Source of the DNA: Desulfobacterales bacterium
GTDB taxonomy: Bacteria; Desulfobacterota; Desulfobacteria; Desulfobacterales; JAQWFD01
Reading direction: 5' to 3'
Assembly: GCA_028704555.1 (NCBI GenBank)
Contig: JAQWFD010000001.1
Span: 133,401-197,400 of the forward strand
Length of the DNA stretch: 64,000 nt
Both the position numbers and the translations under genes were made by a program. The notes beneath the pieces were generated by a model. The model saw only the letters and a program-made list of their open reading frames with translations, was not told the origin of the DNA and did no database searches. Positions 51,420 through 60,621 of this stretch are shown piece by piece (position 1 is the stretch's first letter; each line of letters starts with the position of its first letter).

Positions 51420-52242
51420 CACTGCCGGGCAGAACATTCTGGTTATCGAGACCCTGTCCAGGGCATTTGGAGGGGTACAGGCGTTAAGCCGCGTATCCTT
51501 TTCCATCAAACGGGGAACGGTTTACGGTCTGATCGGCCCCAACGGTGCGGGCAAGACCACTCTGTTTAACATCATCACGGGTATTTATCCGCCGGACCGG
51601 GGCGCGGTCGTCTTCAATGGCGTGGACCTCGTGAACCAGAAACCCTTCGAACGGGTCATCAGCGGCATGGCCAGGACGTTTCAGAATGTCGAGCTGTTTG
51701 AGAACATGACGGTCCTTGAAAACGTGCTGGTGGGCATGCATGTCCGAACTACCTGCGGATTCTGGGGAGCCGTTCTCAGATGGCCTGGAGTGAGGCGGGA
51801 AGAGGTCCGGTCAATAGCAAAGGCCATGGACCTTCTGGATTTTGTCGGCCTCAAATCCCTGGCGCACCTCCGGTCCGGAGACCTTCCGTTCGGCTGGCAG
51901 CGCCTTGTGGAGATGGCAAGGGCCCTGGCATCCGATCCGGCGCTTCTGCTCCTGGATGAACCGGCTGCCGGGCTGAACGCAGTGGAAACCGAACAGCTCC
52001 GGAAACTGATCGAAAAAATCCGCCAAAAGGGCGTTACCCAAATTCTGGTGGAACATGATGTAAGCCTGACGCTGGGAATTTCAGACAGGATCATCGTCCT
52101 GGATCAGGGCGCCAAACTGGCCGAAGGCACCCCCGCTGAAATCCGGAACCATCCGAAAGTGATGACGGCGTATCTGGGCACCCGCCAGGGTCACGACAAG
52201 AATAAATTGTGCTTGGATATGCCCCATAAAAAAGGAAAATGA
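51397..52242 (+). CDS. livG: Liv-type ABC transporter ATPase LivG
   Basis: 281 residues. Walker A GPNGAGKTT, Q-loop RTFQNVELFENMTVLENV, a DLPFGWQRLVEMARALA signature region (the usual LSYGxQR is changed to LPFGWQR), Walker B LLLLDEPAAGLNAVE and the H-loop EHDV. The C-terminal 15 residues are a lysine-rich extension. Overlaps livM by 23 bp; livF follows after 10 bp. Confidence 0.95.
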   Translation: MKKQKNADTAGQNILVIETLSRAFGGVQALSRVSFSIKRGTVYGLIGPNGAGKTTLFNIITGIYPPDRGAVVFNGVDLVNQKPFERVISGMARTFQNVELFENMTVLENVLVGMHVRTTCGFWGAVLRWPGVRREEVRSIAKAMDLLDFVGLKSLAHLRSGDLPFGWQRLVEMARALASDPALLLLDEPAAGLNAVETEQLRKLIEKIRQKGVTQILVEHDVSLTLGISDRIIVLDQGAKLAEGTPAEIRNHPKVMTAYLGTRQGHDKNKLCLDMPHKKGK

Positions 52243-52252
52243 AAGAGGACAG

Positions 52253-52963
52253 ATGCTGCAAATTGAAAATCTGACATGCTGTTACGGCCGGATTATGGCG
52301 GTTAAAGGGATAAGCCTCTGCGTAAAACAAGGGGAACTGATCGCGCTCATCGGCTCCAACGGGTCCGGAAAAAGCACGCTGTTATCCGCCATATGCGGTC
52401 TGCTGCCGATGTGGACCGGAACGATAAATTTTAACGGCAAGTCCATGGCACAGATGCCGCCCCCGGATATCGTCCGGACAGGCATCAGCCTGGTACCCGA
52501 GGGCCGGCAGATTTTCGGTCCGCTGAGCGTACTGGACAATTTAAAACTCGGGGCATACACCATGTACCGAAAAGGGCGGCGCAAGGAGGTTGAAACCGAT
52601 CTTCACATGATCATGGCCCTGTTTCCCATCCTGAAGGAACGGGCCCACCAGCCGGCCGGAACCCTATCCGGCGGCGAACAGCAGATGCTGGCCCTGGGAA
52701 GGGCCCTGATGGCAAAACCCCGGCTGCTCGTCCTGGATGAGCCCTCCACGGGGCTGGCGCCCCTGATCGTCGATATGATCCTTCAAACCCTGGTAACACT
52801 GAGAAACAGCGGAATGACGATTCTTCTCGTCGAGCAGAACGCCCGGGCTGCGCTGGCCATCGCCGACCGCGGCTACGTGCTTCAAACCGGCCGGATTGTC
52901 CTGAAGGGGCCTGCAGCAGATCTGCTCGTCAACGACGAGGTGAAGCGGGCCTATCTGGGATAA
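52253..52963 (+). CDS. livF: Liv-type ABC transporter ATPase LivF
   Basis: 236 residues. Walker A GSNGSGKST, VPEGRQIFGPLSVLDNL, signature TLSGGEQQMLALGRALM, Walker B LLVLDEPSTGLAPLI and H-loop-like LLVEQNA, all typical of LivF. Last gene of the operon. It is convergent with the YgjP-like gene 32 bp away. Confidence 0.95.
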   Translation: MLQIENLTCCYGRIMAVKGISLCVKQGELIALIGSNGSGKSTLLSAICGLLPMWTGTINFNGKSMAQMPPPDIVRTGISLVPEGRQIFGPLSVLDNLKLGAYTMYRKGRRKEVETDLHMIMALFPILKERAHQPAGTLSGGEQQMLALGRALMAKPRLLVLDEPSTGLAPLIVDMILQTLVTLRNSGMTILLVEQNARAALAIADRGYVLQTGRIVLKGPAADLLVNDEVKRAYLG

Positions 52964-52995
52964 CGAGGCATTCCATCGCCTTTCGCAAAACAGTT

Positions 52996-53724
52996 TCACT
53001 CCAGCAGGAAACGGTCCAGCATTTCCTTCCGACTGCGCCAGTCCGGCATGCAGCAGGAAAGAAATTCATAAAATGACCGGGAATGATTGAGGTGTTTCAA
53101 ATGACAAAGTTCATGCAGGATAACGTATTCGATGCAATGCCGGGGAACCTGAACCAGATTGACATTGAGTGTGATCCGGCCCGAGTCTGTGCAGCTTCCC
53201 CACCGTCTGCGCATGACACGAACCGCCATTGTGGGTTCCGGGATATCATATCGTACGACCATGGCGTAACATTTTTGCAGGTAGCGGCCAAACGTCTCAA
53301 ATGCCCGTTTCCGGTACCACCGGTCAACCGCCCGCTTGATGCTCCGGGTATCGGATCTGTCAGACACCCGAACCCAGAGAAACGGGCCCAGCAATTTTGC
53401 CGGTTTCGCCACGGTTTCTTCCACCTTCAACTGATACTGACGCCCGAGGTACAACAGGGGCTCCCCGCTGATGTACTGTTTGGGAGCCGGCAAGGGATGA
53501 AAAGATTTCATCCGGTCAAGCGCCCATGTGATCCACAATGCTTTTTTCTGAACAGTCATGCGAACCTGTTCATCGTCAACGGCTTTCGGAGCGAATACAT
53601 CCACGGTCAGCTCCGGAGACACTACGATGCGTACACGTTTTCGGTTGGTACGATAAAGGTAATAAAGGATCTGTCGTTCACCAAACTGTAACACCTGCTC
53701 CTGCTTCTCAGTCTTCATATGCAA
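52996..53724 (-). CDS. YgjP-like zinc metallopeptidase domain protein
   Basis: 242 residues. The zinc motif is HELCHLKHLNHSRSFYEFL (HExxH with a third His downstream), preceded by RRWGSCTDSGRITLNVNLVQVP, the hallmark of the DUF45/YgjP (M48-related) family. No membrane segment is present. Substrates are not well defined; some homologues adjoin type I restriction genes. An ATG at 53718 is an alternative start. Confidence 0.85.
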   Translation of the reverse strand: MHMKTEKQEQVLQFGERQILYYLYRTNRKRVRIVVSPELTVDVFAPKAVDDEQVRMTVQKKALWITWALDRMKSFHPLPAPKQYISGEPLLYLGRQYQLKVEETVAKPAKLLGPFLWVRVSDRSDTRSIKRAVDRWYRKRAFETFGRYLQKCYAMVVRYDIPEPTMAVRVMRRRWGSCTDSGRITLNVNLVQVPRHCIEYVILHELCHLKHLNHSRSFYEFLSCCMPDWRSRKEMLDRFLLE

Positions 53725-54336
53725 CCGTCACCTTCTATGAACCGATCAATGTTAACTCCGTGGTCGTTCAGTGCTGCATTGCGCTCAGGCCACTTCAGTA
53801 TGAATACCGTCGTTTTACACCGTCATTGTGATGATTGCATCCGGACGAACTCGATGAACCCGGATGTGTCGACATACCATATTATATCCCCCGAATACCG
53901 ATAGACTATCATCACCGGTTCAGGCTATGATTACTATGGAAAAGTCTTTCATTATTTAAAAAACCTCAACTGTTTATCAGGGAAAGAAGGATATTATCGT
54001 GTTATGAACCCAAAATCAACACATTCTCGAAAGAATTATTTATTAATAAAATTAATAAGTTATAAATAAAAGCAGGAAAATGATAAAAAAATACCAGGTA
54101 AATATCAGCCAAAAGCTAATAGTCGTATTCGGGCTCAAGTCAGAAATCAGAGGACGGAAATCAGAAGTCAGAAATCAGGGGACTGGGGACTGGGGACTGG
54201 GAACTGGGAACTGGGAACTGGGAACTGAAAAAATATTCAGCCGGCAACAACCATAGAATCAGGCCTCAATCTGACCAGGTGCTATAAGTTGTGGCCGGCT
54301 TATCGCTTAAAATCCGGATGATGTCACGATCGGCTA
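53725..54336. other. 612-bp intergenic region with heptamer repeats
   Basis: No gene supported. The right part (54138-54228) holds seven-base tandem repeats. The left part contains the promoter of the YgjP-like gene and an AT-rich stretch near 53940-54120 in which I see no recognisable element. Confidence 0.5.
54138..54228. repeat. Heptamer tandem repeats, GGGGACT and GGAACTG type
   Basis: AGAAATC/AGAGGAC-like units, three GGGGACT units and four GGAACTG units follow one another with a constant seven-base period. The unit drifts gradually along the tract, as expected from slippage plus mutation. Confidence 0.9.
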
Positions 54337-55662
54337 TCAGCGGACGCGGCGTGCAGGGTTATAACGCCCCGCCGACGGCGCACTGGCAGCGCGACTGAGC
54401 CCATGACCGGGTTGCGGCCGTCTTCGTCCGAAAGAAGGCGCATCCTGTTTGTTTCCGCCCTCCTTCATGCCGAAAGGCTTGCGAGCCGGTACTGGCCGCT
54501 TCGAGGGACGAGCGTGAGTCTCACTTTTCAAAGGCTCCCGGACATCGTAGTCAAAATCTGCCAGGATGCGGCGCTCGGTCCGGGAACCGAGAATCCGATC
54601 GATGGCTTGCGCCATCTGGATATCGTCGTCAGTGATAAGGGTAAACGCATCGCCGCTGCAGTCGGCGCGTCCGGTGCGGCCGATGCGGTGAATGTAGGCA
54701 TCGGGTGTGGCCGGCATATCATAATTGATGACCCGGGATATCCGGGAAACATCAATGCCGCGGGCGGCGATATCGGTCGCCACCAGCACCTGATATGTAC
54801 CGTCACGGAATCCGTCCAGCGCGGCCTGACGACGCCCCTGGGAAAGATTCCCCTGCAGAGATGTCGACCGGTAACCGGACCTGACCAGTTGTTCTCCCAG
54901 ACGTTTGGCGCGATGCTTGGTGCGGGTAAAAACAAGAACCGAACCGGTATCCCCCTGGTGCAACAGTTTCAACAGCAGTGCGCTTTTCAAATGCGGGGCT
55001 ACCGGATAGAGCGCGTGGCTGACGGTTGTCGCCGGTGCCGTGGTCCCCACCTGAACGGTGACGGGGTTACGCAGGATATCTTTTGCCAACCCACGGATTT
55101 GATCCGGCATGGTAGCCGAAAACAGCAGGGTCTGCCGATTACGCGGGAGATGTCCCAGAATCCGGCGGATATCGGGTAAAAAGCCCATATCAAACATCTG
55201 ATCCGCCTCATCAAGGACCAACATCTCCAGCCGGCCAAGATTGACAGTCCCCCTGCCGATATGATCAAGAAAACGACCCGGGCAGGCAACAACGATCTCG
55301 ACGCCCTGCTTTAGTTTCTTTATCTGCGGATTAATACTCACGCCGCCATAAATGGCGACACTGCGCAGTCCGGTATGACGACCGAGGCTTTCGATCGCCT
55401 GATGGATCTGCTCGGCCAGTTCACGGGTAGGAGCAATGACCAACGCACGGACGCAACCTCGCCCTCCCTGCATGAGCCGGTTCAGAATCGGCAGCGCAAA
55501 AACGGCCGTCTTACCAGTGCCGGTCTGGGCCAATCCCATGACATCGCACCCCTGCATAACCTTGGGGATCGCCTGTACCTGAATCGGAGTCGGGGTGACA
55601 AATCCAGCCCCTGCAACACCAGCTGCGACATCGGGATGAAAATTAAATTCGTTAAACTTCAT
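54337..55662 (-). CDS. rhlE: DEAD-box RNA helicase, RhlE-like
   Basis: 441 residues from ATG 55662 (AGAAGG upstream). The frame is open to 55749, but that part is the terminator-bearing leader. Motifs are Q (FVTPTPIQVQAIP), I (AQTGTGKT), Ia (PTRELAEQI), II (VLDEADQMFDMGF), III (LLFSATMP), V (VATDIAARGIDV) and VI (YIHRIGRTGRA). The C-terminal tail is basic and rich in Arg, Pro and Gly. It unwinds structured RNA, probably in ribosome assembly or cold adaptation. The leader hairpin suggests attenuation or temperature-dependent control. Confidence 0.9.
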   Translation of the reverse strand: MKFNEFNFHPDVAAGVAGAGFVTPTPIQVQAIPKVMQGCDVMGLAQTGTGKTAVFALPILNRLMQGGRGCVRALVIAPTRELAEQIHQAIESLGRHTGLRSVAIYGGVSINPQIKKLKQGVEIVVACPGRFLDHIGRGTVNLGRLEMLVLDEADQMFDMGFLPDIRRILGHLPRNRQTLLFSATMPDQIRGLAKDILRNPVTVQVGTTAPATTVSHALYPVAPHLKSALLLKLLHQGDTGSVLVFTRTKHRAKRLGEQLVRSGYRSTSLQGNLSQGRRQAALDGFRDGTYQVLVATDIAARGIDVSRISRVINYDMPATPDAYIHRIGRTGRADCSGDAFTLITDDDIQMAQAIDRILGSRTERRILADFDYDVREPLKSETHARPSKRPVPARKPFGMKEGGNKQDAPSFGRRRPQPGHGLSRAASAPSAGRYNPARRVR

Positions 55663-55692
55663 AATAAAGACCTTCTTTCCATGTTCTAAAAC

Positions 55693-55717
55693 AAAAAAAC
55701 CCCGGGCTATTCCGGGG
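55693..55717 (-). terminator. Terminator-like hairpin in the helicase leader
   Basis: CCCCGG (55700-55705) and CCGGGG (55712-55717) form a stem whose minus-strand continuation is seven T. It lies about 35 bp upstream of the helicase ATG, so it must be bypassed for expression from any promoter upstream of it. Confidence 0.7.
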
Positions 55718-55784
55718 CTTACGATAGTGTCGTTTTTTTCCGGGACCATCGATCATCTCTTAAAACATAAAAAGGGTCTTAAAA

Positions 55785-55819
55785 TATAAAAAGGGCTTGG
55801 GTTTTACGCCTAAGCCCTT
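55785..55819 (-). terminator. Terminator of the initiator tRNA
   Basis: AAGGGCTT (55791-55798) pairs with AAGCCCTT (55812-55819); on the minus strand a T-rich tract follows. It is 10 bp beyond the tRNA CCA end. Confidence 0.7.
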
Positions 55820-55829
55820 GATGATCGAT

Positions 55830-55906
<77 letters not shown>

Positions 55907-55955
55907 TCAACAAAAACACACTATACCCAATAGGGTTTATCTGTCAAGCAATTAT

Positions 55956-56258
55956 TCAGATTGAGAAAGATTTTATTTTTTCCTCCAGTTTTTCCAGGAC
56001 CGGGCTTTCTGCGGTAATCCTGATCAATTTACTGCGGCCGGTTTGACCCGAGACAATTTCAACAGCGGATTTGGGTACCGAAAAAAATTTCGCAAGGTAA
56101 TTGATGCACATTTTATTGGCTTCGCCATCGACCGGCGGGGCCGTCAGCTTGATTTTCAGTGCATCCCCGTAACAGCCGGCCACCTGATTTTTAGACGACC
56201 GCGGCTGGACAAATACCTTGAAGGTCAATTCATTATTTTTTTTCTGTAATGACGGCAT
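55956..56258 (-). CDS. yggU: YggU/DUF167-family protein
   Basis: 100 residues. FKVFVQPRSSKNQVAG, then LKIKLTAPPVDGEANKMCIN and VEIVSGQTGRSKLIRI are the family signature. The fold is a small alpha/beta domain; function is unknown. It follows the thioesterase gene by nine bases and probably ends that operon. Confidence 0.9.
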   Translation of the reverse strand: MPSLQKKNNELTFKVFVQPRSSKNQVAGCYGDALKIKLTAPPVDGEANKMCINYLAKFFSVPKSAVEIVSGQTGRSKLIRITAESPVLEKLEEKIKSFSI

Positions 56259-56267
56259 AACTCAAAT

Positions 56268-56699
56268 TCAATCGGGCTGCTCATTTTGCGCCTGAAGATA
56301 CGTTTCAATCAGACCCCTGATAAACGCCGGCGGCCTGACCACTTTGCCGTTCCGGTCAATATATGCATGCCGGGTGTAACCCCTGGCCAGCAACTTCCGA
56401 CCGTCCTCCCGGTAAATCCGGTAATCGCACTTCATCCCCCCCTTGACCTGGCAATCGATTGAGGCCTCGATCAGCAGCACGTCATCATAGCGCGCCGGGG
56501 TAATAAATTTACAGTATGCCTCGGAAACCGGAAGCATATATCCCCTCTCTTCGATTTCCTTATAGGACATCCCCAGGGACCTGAACAGATCGGTCCGCCC
56601 GACTTCGAACCATCGCAGGTAATTGGCATGATAGGCAACTCCCATCATGTCAGTATCACCATAGATCACCCGGATTTTCGTCGTGTAGGAATTATCCAT
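56268..56699 (-). CDS. ybgC: Acyl-CoA thioesterase, YbgC/4-HBT family
   Basis: 143 residues, hot-dog fold. The active-site region is RVIYGDTDMMGVAYHANYLRWFEVGR, with the Asp typical of 4-hydroxybenzoyl-CoA thioesterase and YbgC types. Hydrolyses acyl-CoA thioesters; in many Gram-negatives it accompanies tol-pal, which is not the case here. Overlaps thrH by eight bases. Confidence 0.9.
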   Translation of the reverse strand: MDNSYTTKIRVIYGDTDMMGVAYHANYLRWFEVGRTDLFRSLGMSYKEIEERGYMLPVSEAYCKFITPARYDDVLLIEASIDCQVKGGMKCDYRIYREDGRKLLARGYTRHAYIDRNGKVVRPPAFIRGLIETYLQAQNEQPD

Positions 56700-57300
56700 T
56701 TAAAAGAACCTTTTCCATGATTGCTTTCAGTTCGCCATAGTTTTGGGTGACCGGCAATTCCGGATACTCATCGATAATGTTTTGGGGAGGCCGGAACAAA
56801 ATGCCTGTGTCGGCTTCCTTGAGCATATTGATATCATTATATGAGTCACCGCTTGCGATGATGTTGTAATTGAGGGTTTTTAACGCCTGCACCGTCTTTT
56901 GTTTGCCGTTTTGCTGACGCATCCGGTAATCGGTGATGGTGCCGTCCGAATCAATGACCAGAGAATTGCAGAACAGGGTGGGCCATCCGAGTTTTTTCAT
57001 TAACGGGCCACCAAACTGTACAAAGGTATCGGATACGATGATGATCTGAGTCTGGGACCGGACCCAGTCCAAAAATTCGGCAGCCCCTTCCATTGGGTCC
57101 ATGCCGGCGATGACTTCCTGGATATCATGGATCTTCAGCCCCTTTTCCTTGAGAATACCCAGACGTTTTTTCATGAGCACATCATAATCCGCGATATCGC
57201 GCGTGGTAAGCCGCAGTTCTTCAATACCGGTTTTTTCGGCAACGTTTATCCAGATTTCCGGAACAAATACCCCTTCAAGATCAGAACAGACTATATGCAT
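56692..57300 (-). CDS. thrH: ThrH: phosphoserine phosphatase / homoserine phosphotransferase
   Basis: 202 residues, HAD superfamily. The nucleophile motif is CSDLEGVFVPE, motif II is IIIVSDTF, and motif III/IV is ASGDSYNDINML. The glutamate-bearing DLEGVFVPEIW start is typical of ThrH, which can move phosphate from phosphoserine to homoserine. Homoserine dehydrogenase is encoded 190 bp upstream on the same strand. The pairing supports a route to threonine in which ThrH takes the place of the usual homoserine kinase. Confidence 0.85.
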   Translation of the reverse strand: MHIVCSDLEGVFVPEIWINVAEKTGIEELRLTTRDIADYDVLMKKRLGILKEKGLKIHDIQEVIAGMDPMEGAAEFLDWVRSQTQIIIVSDTFVQFGGPLMKKLGWPTLFCNSLVIDSDGTITDYRMRQQNGKQKTVQALKTLNYNIIASGDSYNDINMLKEADTGILFRPPQNIIDEYPELPVTQNYGELKAIMEKVLLNG

Positions 57301-57397
57301 GATAACTCTTTCTATAAAACGCCGGCTCCGTAAAAAACCGCCTGACGAATTGACCGTCGTACGAAGCAGGCCAGCAAAAAAAACTAAGGTTTATAGA

Positions 57398-57483
57398 TCT
57401 CGACTGTCAACTGATGACTGCCGCCTCTTGACTCTTAACTCACAACTCTTGACTCACAACTCTCGACTCTCGACTCTCGACTG
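57398..57483. repeat. Heptamer tandem repeats, CTCGACT and CTTGACT type
   Basis: About ten units with a seven-base period (ACTCTTG, ACTCACA, ACTCTCG repeated) occupy the spacer between hom and thrH, starting eight bases after the hom stop on the minus strand. Confidence 0.9.
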
Positions 57484-57490
57484 TTATCTG

Positions 57491-58807
57491 TTACGCCTGA
57501 GCGTTTTCATCTTCAATCCGTATCAGCACCGGTGTATCCTGTACGATATCAAGCAGGGAAATTTCATACAAGGCATTTTTGACATCGGCTTCCTTCGCAT
57601 GATGCGACAGCATCACAATGGGAACCGATCCGCTGGCGTTTCTTCCTTTCTGGTGGACCGATTTGATACTGATCCCGTGACTGCCCAGAATGCCGGCGAT
57701 CTTGGATAACACATTCGGACGGTCCACCGCTGAAAAACGAAAATAATACTGAGTTGAAATTTCCTCGATGGAAAGGACCGGAATTTTTTTAATGTGTTCC
57801 AGTTGATAAGACAGCAGCGGCAGCCTTTCGGTGCAGCCGCAAATCAGGTTTCTCGCGATATCTACCACATCGCCGACAACCGCGCTTGCCGTCGGCATCA
57901 TACCGGCTCCATGACCATACAGCAGTATATCCCCCACGGCATCTGCGGAAACCATGATGGCATTCAGGGAGCCCTTTACATTGGAAATGATGTTGTCGCT
58001 GGGAATCATTGTCGGATGGACACGGGCTTCAACCGCATCGCCCCTGTATTTGCTGATCGCCAGAAGTTTGATCGTGTATCCGAACTGGCCGGCATATTCA
58101 ATATCTTTCGGGGTGATTTTCGAAATCCCTTCGATGTAGATATCTTTCAGGTTGAGTTCCGCCCCGTATGCCAGAGAAGTTAAAATGGCCAGTTTATGGG
58201 CCGTATCATATCCTTCGATATCCAGGGTGGGATCGGCCTCGGCAAATCCGTTGGACTGGGCCAAAGCCAGGGCCGTATCAAAACTGCACCCCTCATCGGT
58301 AATTTTTGAAAGAATATAGTTGCAGGTTCCGTTGAGAATACCGGTCATGGCGGTGATGGAATTGGCTACCAGAGACTCCCTGAGGGTTTTAATAATCGGC
58401 ATGCAACCGCCGACACTGGCTTCATAGGCAAGGTCAACCCCTTTGTCTTTGGCCAGTCTGAAAATCGTGTTGCCGTGTTGGGCAAGCAGTGCTTTATTGG
58501 CTGTCACCACATGCTTGCCGTTTTCTATGGCTTTTAGAATAAGATCTCTGGCAAGACCCAGCCCGCCGATCAATTCAATGATGATATCGATTTCAGGATC
58601 GTTGACCACCCGGTAGGCATCGGCAATCAAAACCCCGTCGTCAAAGCGGATGCCCCGGTCTCTGATGACATCGATGTCGGCAATATGCTTCAGGTGAATA
58701 TCTGCCCCCACACGGGCGCTGAGCAATGCTTTTTTCTCAATCAGAAGTCGCGCAACGCCGGTACCCACCGTACCACAGCCCAGTAGTCCTACTTGTATCG
58801 TTTTCAT
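57491..58807 (-). CDS. hom: Homoserine dehydrogenase
   Basis: 438 residues. NAD(P)-dependent reduction of aspartate semialdehyde to homoserine. N-terminal Rossmann motif VGLLGCGTVGTGVARLL, the catalytic-region GILNGTCNYILSKI and EADPTLDIEGYDTAHKLAIL, and a C-terminal ACT domain (RFSAVDRPNVLSKIAGILGSHGISI) for threonine feedback. AAGGAA precedes the ATG. Followed by thrH. Confidence 0.95.
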   Translation of the reverse strand: MKTIQVGLLGCGTVGTGVARLLIEKKALLSARVGADIHLKHIADIDVIRDRGIRFDDGVLIADAYRVVNDPEIDIIIELIGGLGLARDLILKAIENGKHVVTANKALLAQHGNTIFRLAKDKGVDLAYEASVGGCMPIIKTLRESLVANSITAMTGILNGTCNYILSKITDEGCSFDTALALAQSNGFAEADPTLDIEGYDTAHKLAILTSLAYGAELNLKDIYIEGISKITPKDIEYAGQFGYTIKLLAISKYRGDAVEARVHPTMIPSDNIISNVKGSLNAIMVSADAVGDILLYGHGAGMMPTASAVVGDVVDIARNLICGCTERLPLLSYQLEHIKKIPVLSIEEISTQYYFRFSAVDRPNVLSKIAGILGSHGISIKSVHQKGRNASGSVPIVMLSHHAKEADVKNALYEISLLDIVQDTPVLIRIEDENAQA

Positions 58808-59213
58808 AAAAAAATTCCTTTGATCGTTTCATTGATCGAAACCGTGTCAGTATCCCCGCTGCATGAATTCATATAAAATTCCGATCGCCTCCTCCGGCTG
58901 TCTGATCGATCCGAAGATTGGCCGAATACTGGAAGCCAGGCGAGCATACGTCATTTCGACCCTGAACATTTCACCTGAACAGTTTCATTGGTGTGCCCGG
59001 ATGCGTTCAACCGAATCTGACCCGGCAGCAAAAGTGACATACAACGACAGGGTGGCATGCCGGATAATCCGTTGCGAGCCCCTAAATATAAGCTCAAAAC
59101 CTACAATATTGAACGCGTAATGTCAAAAAAATTGTTTTGACTTTTATAGCGATACAGTTTAGCTTTTTAAGGTACAACAGTTGAAAACTATGACCTTTAT
59201 CAGGAGTTCTAAT
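58808..59213. other. 406-bp divergent promoter region of hom and purM
   Basis: A frame at 58863-59120 exists but lacks a ribosome binding site and any family resemblance; I do not call it. A promoter for purM is proposed at 59137-59165. Confidence 0.5.
59137..59165 (+). promoter_or_regulatory. Putative sigma70 promoter of purM
   Basis: TTGACT and TAGCTT are separated by 17 bp, about 50 bp before the purM ATG. Confidence 0.4.
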
Positions 59214-60257
59214 ATGACAAAACCTTTAACGTATGCAGATGCGGGTGTTGATATTGATACGGCGAACAACCTTGTCAATAAAATCAAGGAAATCGCCCAA
59301 CGAACACCCAGAGCCGGCGTGATGGGAGAAATCGGCGGTTTCGGCGGCCTGTTTTCACTCAATACGGCAGATATGGAGAAACCGGTGCTGGTCAGTTCCA
59401 CTGACGGCGTCGGCACCAAACTGAAAATTGCGTTTATGATGGATAAACATGACACGGTTGGAATCGATCTGGTGGCCATGTCTGTCAATGATATCCTCGT
59501 CCAGGGAGCAAAGCCTCTGTTTTTTCTCGATTATCTGGCTACCGGAAAGCTCAGGCCCGAAATCATAGCCTCCATTATTGAAGGGGTCGGAGAGGGCTGC
59601 CGCCAGGCAATGTGTTCCCTGATCGGCGGTGAAACCGCTGAAATGCCCGGGTTTTACAGCAACGAGGAATATGACCTGGCCGGATTTGCGGTCGGAATCG
59701 TTGATAACAGCAAAATCGTAGATGGATCGGAGATTCATGTCGGCAACAAATTAATCGGCATTGCCTCCAGCGGTCTTCACAGCAATGGGTATTCCCTGGT
59801 TCGAAAGATCTGTTTTGATGTTCTCAAGCTCAGGATCGATCAATATATCCCCGAACTGGGAAAAACCATCGGGGAGGAACTGCTGACCCCCACGAAAATA
59901 TATACCGAAACTATTCAGCATTTATTAAGAGACATGTCGGTGCTGGGCCTGGCCCATATTACCGGTGGCGGAATCCCGGACAATATTCTGCGAATCATCC
60001 CCAAGGCCTGCAAGGTGGTCATCCAGCGAAACAGCTGGGAAATTCCGCCCATTTTCAATTTCCTTCGCGAGGCTGGCAACGTATCCGAGCCTGAAATGAT
60101 GCGGACCTTCAACAATGGTATCGGGATGATTGCCGTAGTCCCCGACAATCAGGTCCAGGATATCCTGTCAAGGCTGAATGCGCTGAATGAAAAAGCGTAC
60201 GTCATCGGAGAAATCAGAGAACAGAAGGAATCCGAAAGCCGCATTGAGTGGATCTAA
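59214..60257 (+). CDS. purM: Phosphoribosylformylglycinamidine cyclo-ligase (AIR synthetase) PurM
   Basis: 347 residues from ATG 59214 (CAGGAG upstream). Converts FGAM to AIR with ATP in purine synthesis. Motifs are YADAGVDIDTANNLV, VSSTDGVGTKLKIAF, VDLVAM-type IDLVAMSVNDILVQGA, IGGETAEMPGFY and HITGGGIPDNILR. No other pur gene adjoins. Confidence 0.95.
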   Translation: MTKPLTYADAGVDIDTANNLVNKIKEIAQRTPRAGVMGEIGGFGGLFSLNTADMEKPVLVSSTDGVGTKLKIAFMMDKHDTVGIDLVAMSVNDILVQGAKPLFFLDYLATGKLRPEIIASIIEGVGEGCRQAMCSLIGGETAEMPGFYSNEEYDLAGFAVGIVDNSKIVDGSEIHVGNKLIGIASSGLHSNGYSLVRKICFDVLKLRIDQYIPELGKTIGEELLTPTKIYTETIQHLLRDMSVLGLAHITGGGIPDNILRIIPKACKVVIQRNSWEIPPIFNFLREAGNVSEPEMMRTFNNGIGMIAVVPDNQVQDILSRLNALNEKAYVIGEIREQKESESRIEWI

Positions 60258-60468
60258 CCCCGAAAACCCGATCCTTCAGACAAACAGGTGCAATACACAG
60301 GTGCATTGCATTGATACATAAAGCAGCAAATATGATTAATCGCCTCCTGAGATGGATCAGCCGGGGATATGAAGGCAAATCATTGTGCAAAAGCTGAGCT
60401 CCATCTCATCTGAGCACCCGGAGGGTGCCGCCACCGCTGAATCATCGTGATTGACCATACCGGATATC

Positions 60469-60520
60469 AGCCAGGATTTGCTCAATACCGTATCATCATT
60501 GAGCAGGTCCTGGCTTTTTT
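60469..60520 (+). terminator. Strong intrinsic terminator between purM and the glycosyltransferase gene
   Basis: AGCCAGGA and TGCTCAAT (60469-60486) pair with ATTGAGCA and TCCTGGCT (60498-60515), interrupted only by a two-base bulge on each side, followed by a T run. Confidence 0.85.
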
Positions 60521-60560
60521 ATTGATGGCTCCATAAAAGCAGACAGAAAAAAAGATAAGG

Positions 60561-60618
60561 GCCTTGCGGGCGGACTCAGGACCGCTATCGCTGGAGGGGC
60601 ACTTCGTTTGAGGCAAAA
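60561..60618 (+). repeat. 58-bp intergenic repeat, copy A
   Basis: GGGCGGACTCAGGACCGCTA, an 8-11 bp variable part and GCACTTCGTTTGAGGCAAAA end four bases before the ATG at 60622. A second copy lies at 62500-62558, just after the same gene. Confidence 0.85.
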
Positions 60619-60621
60619 GAT

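Larger units (their letters stand above)
60258..60621. other. Structured leader region upstream of the glycosyltransferase fusion
   Basis: No gene supported. The segment 60345-60460 contains stems (GAGATGG with CCATCTC, GCACCC with GGGTGC) in front of a strong terminator (60469-60520). The region may be an unclassified structured leader or simply the 3' region of purM. I could not match it to a riboswitch class I know. Confidence 0.45.

Noticed and set aside
58863..59120. 85-codon ORF upstream of purM
   Set aside because: No ribosome binding site, no recognisable domain, unusual composition, and it occupies the divergent promoter region of hom and purM.
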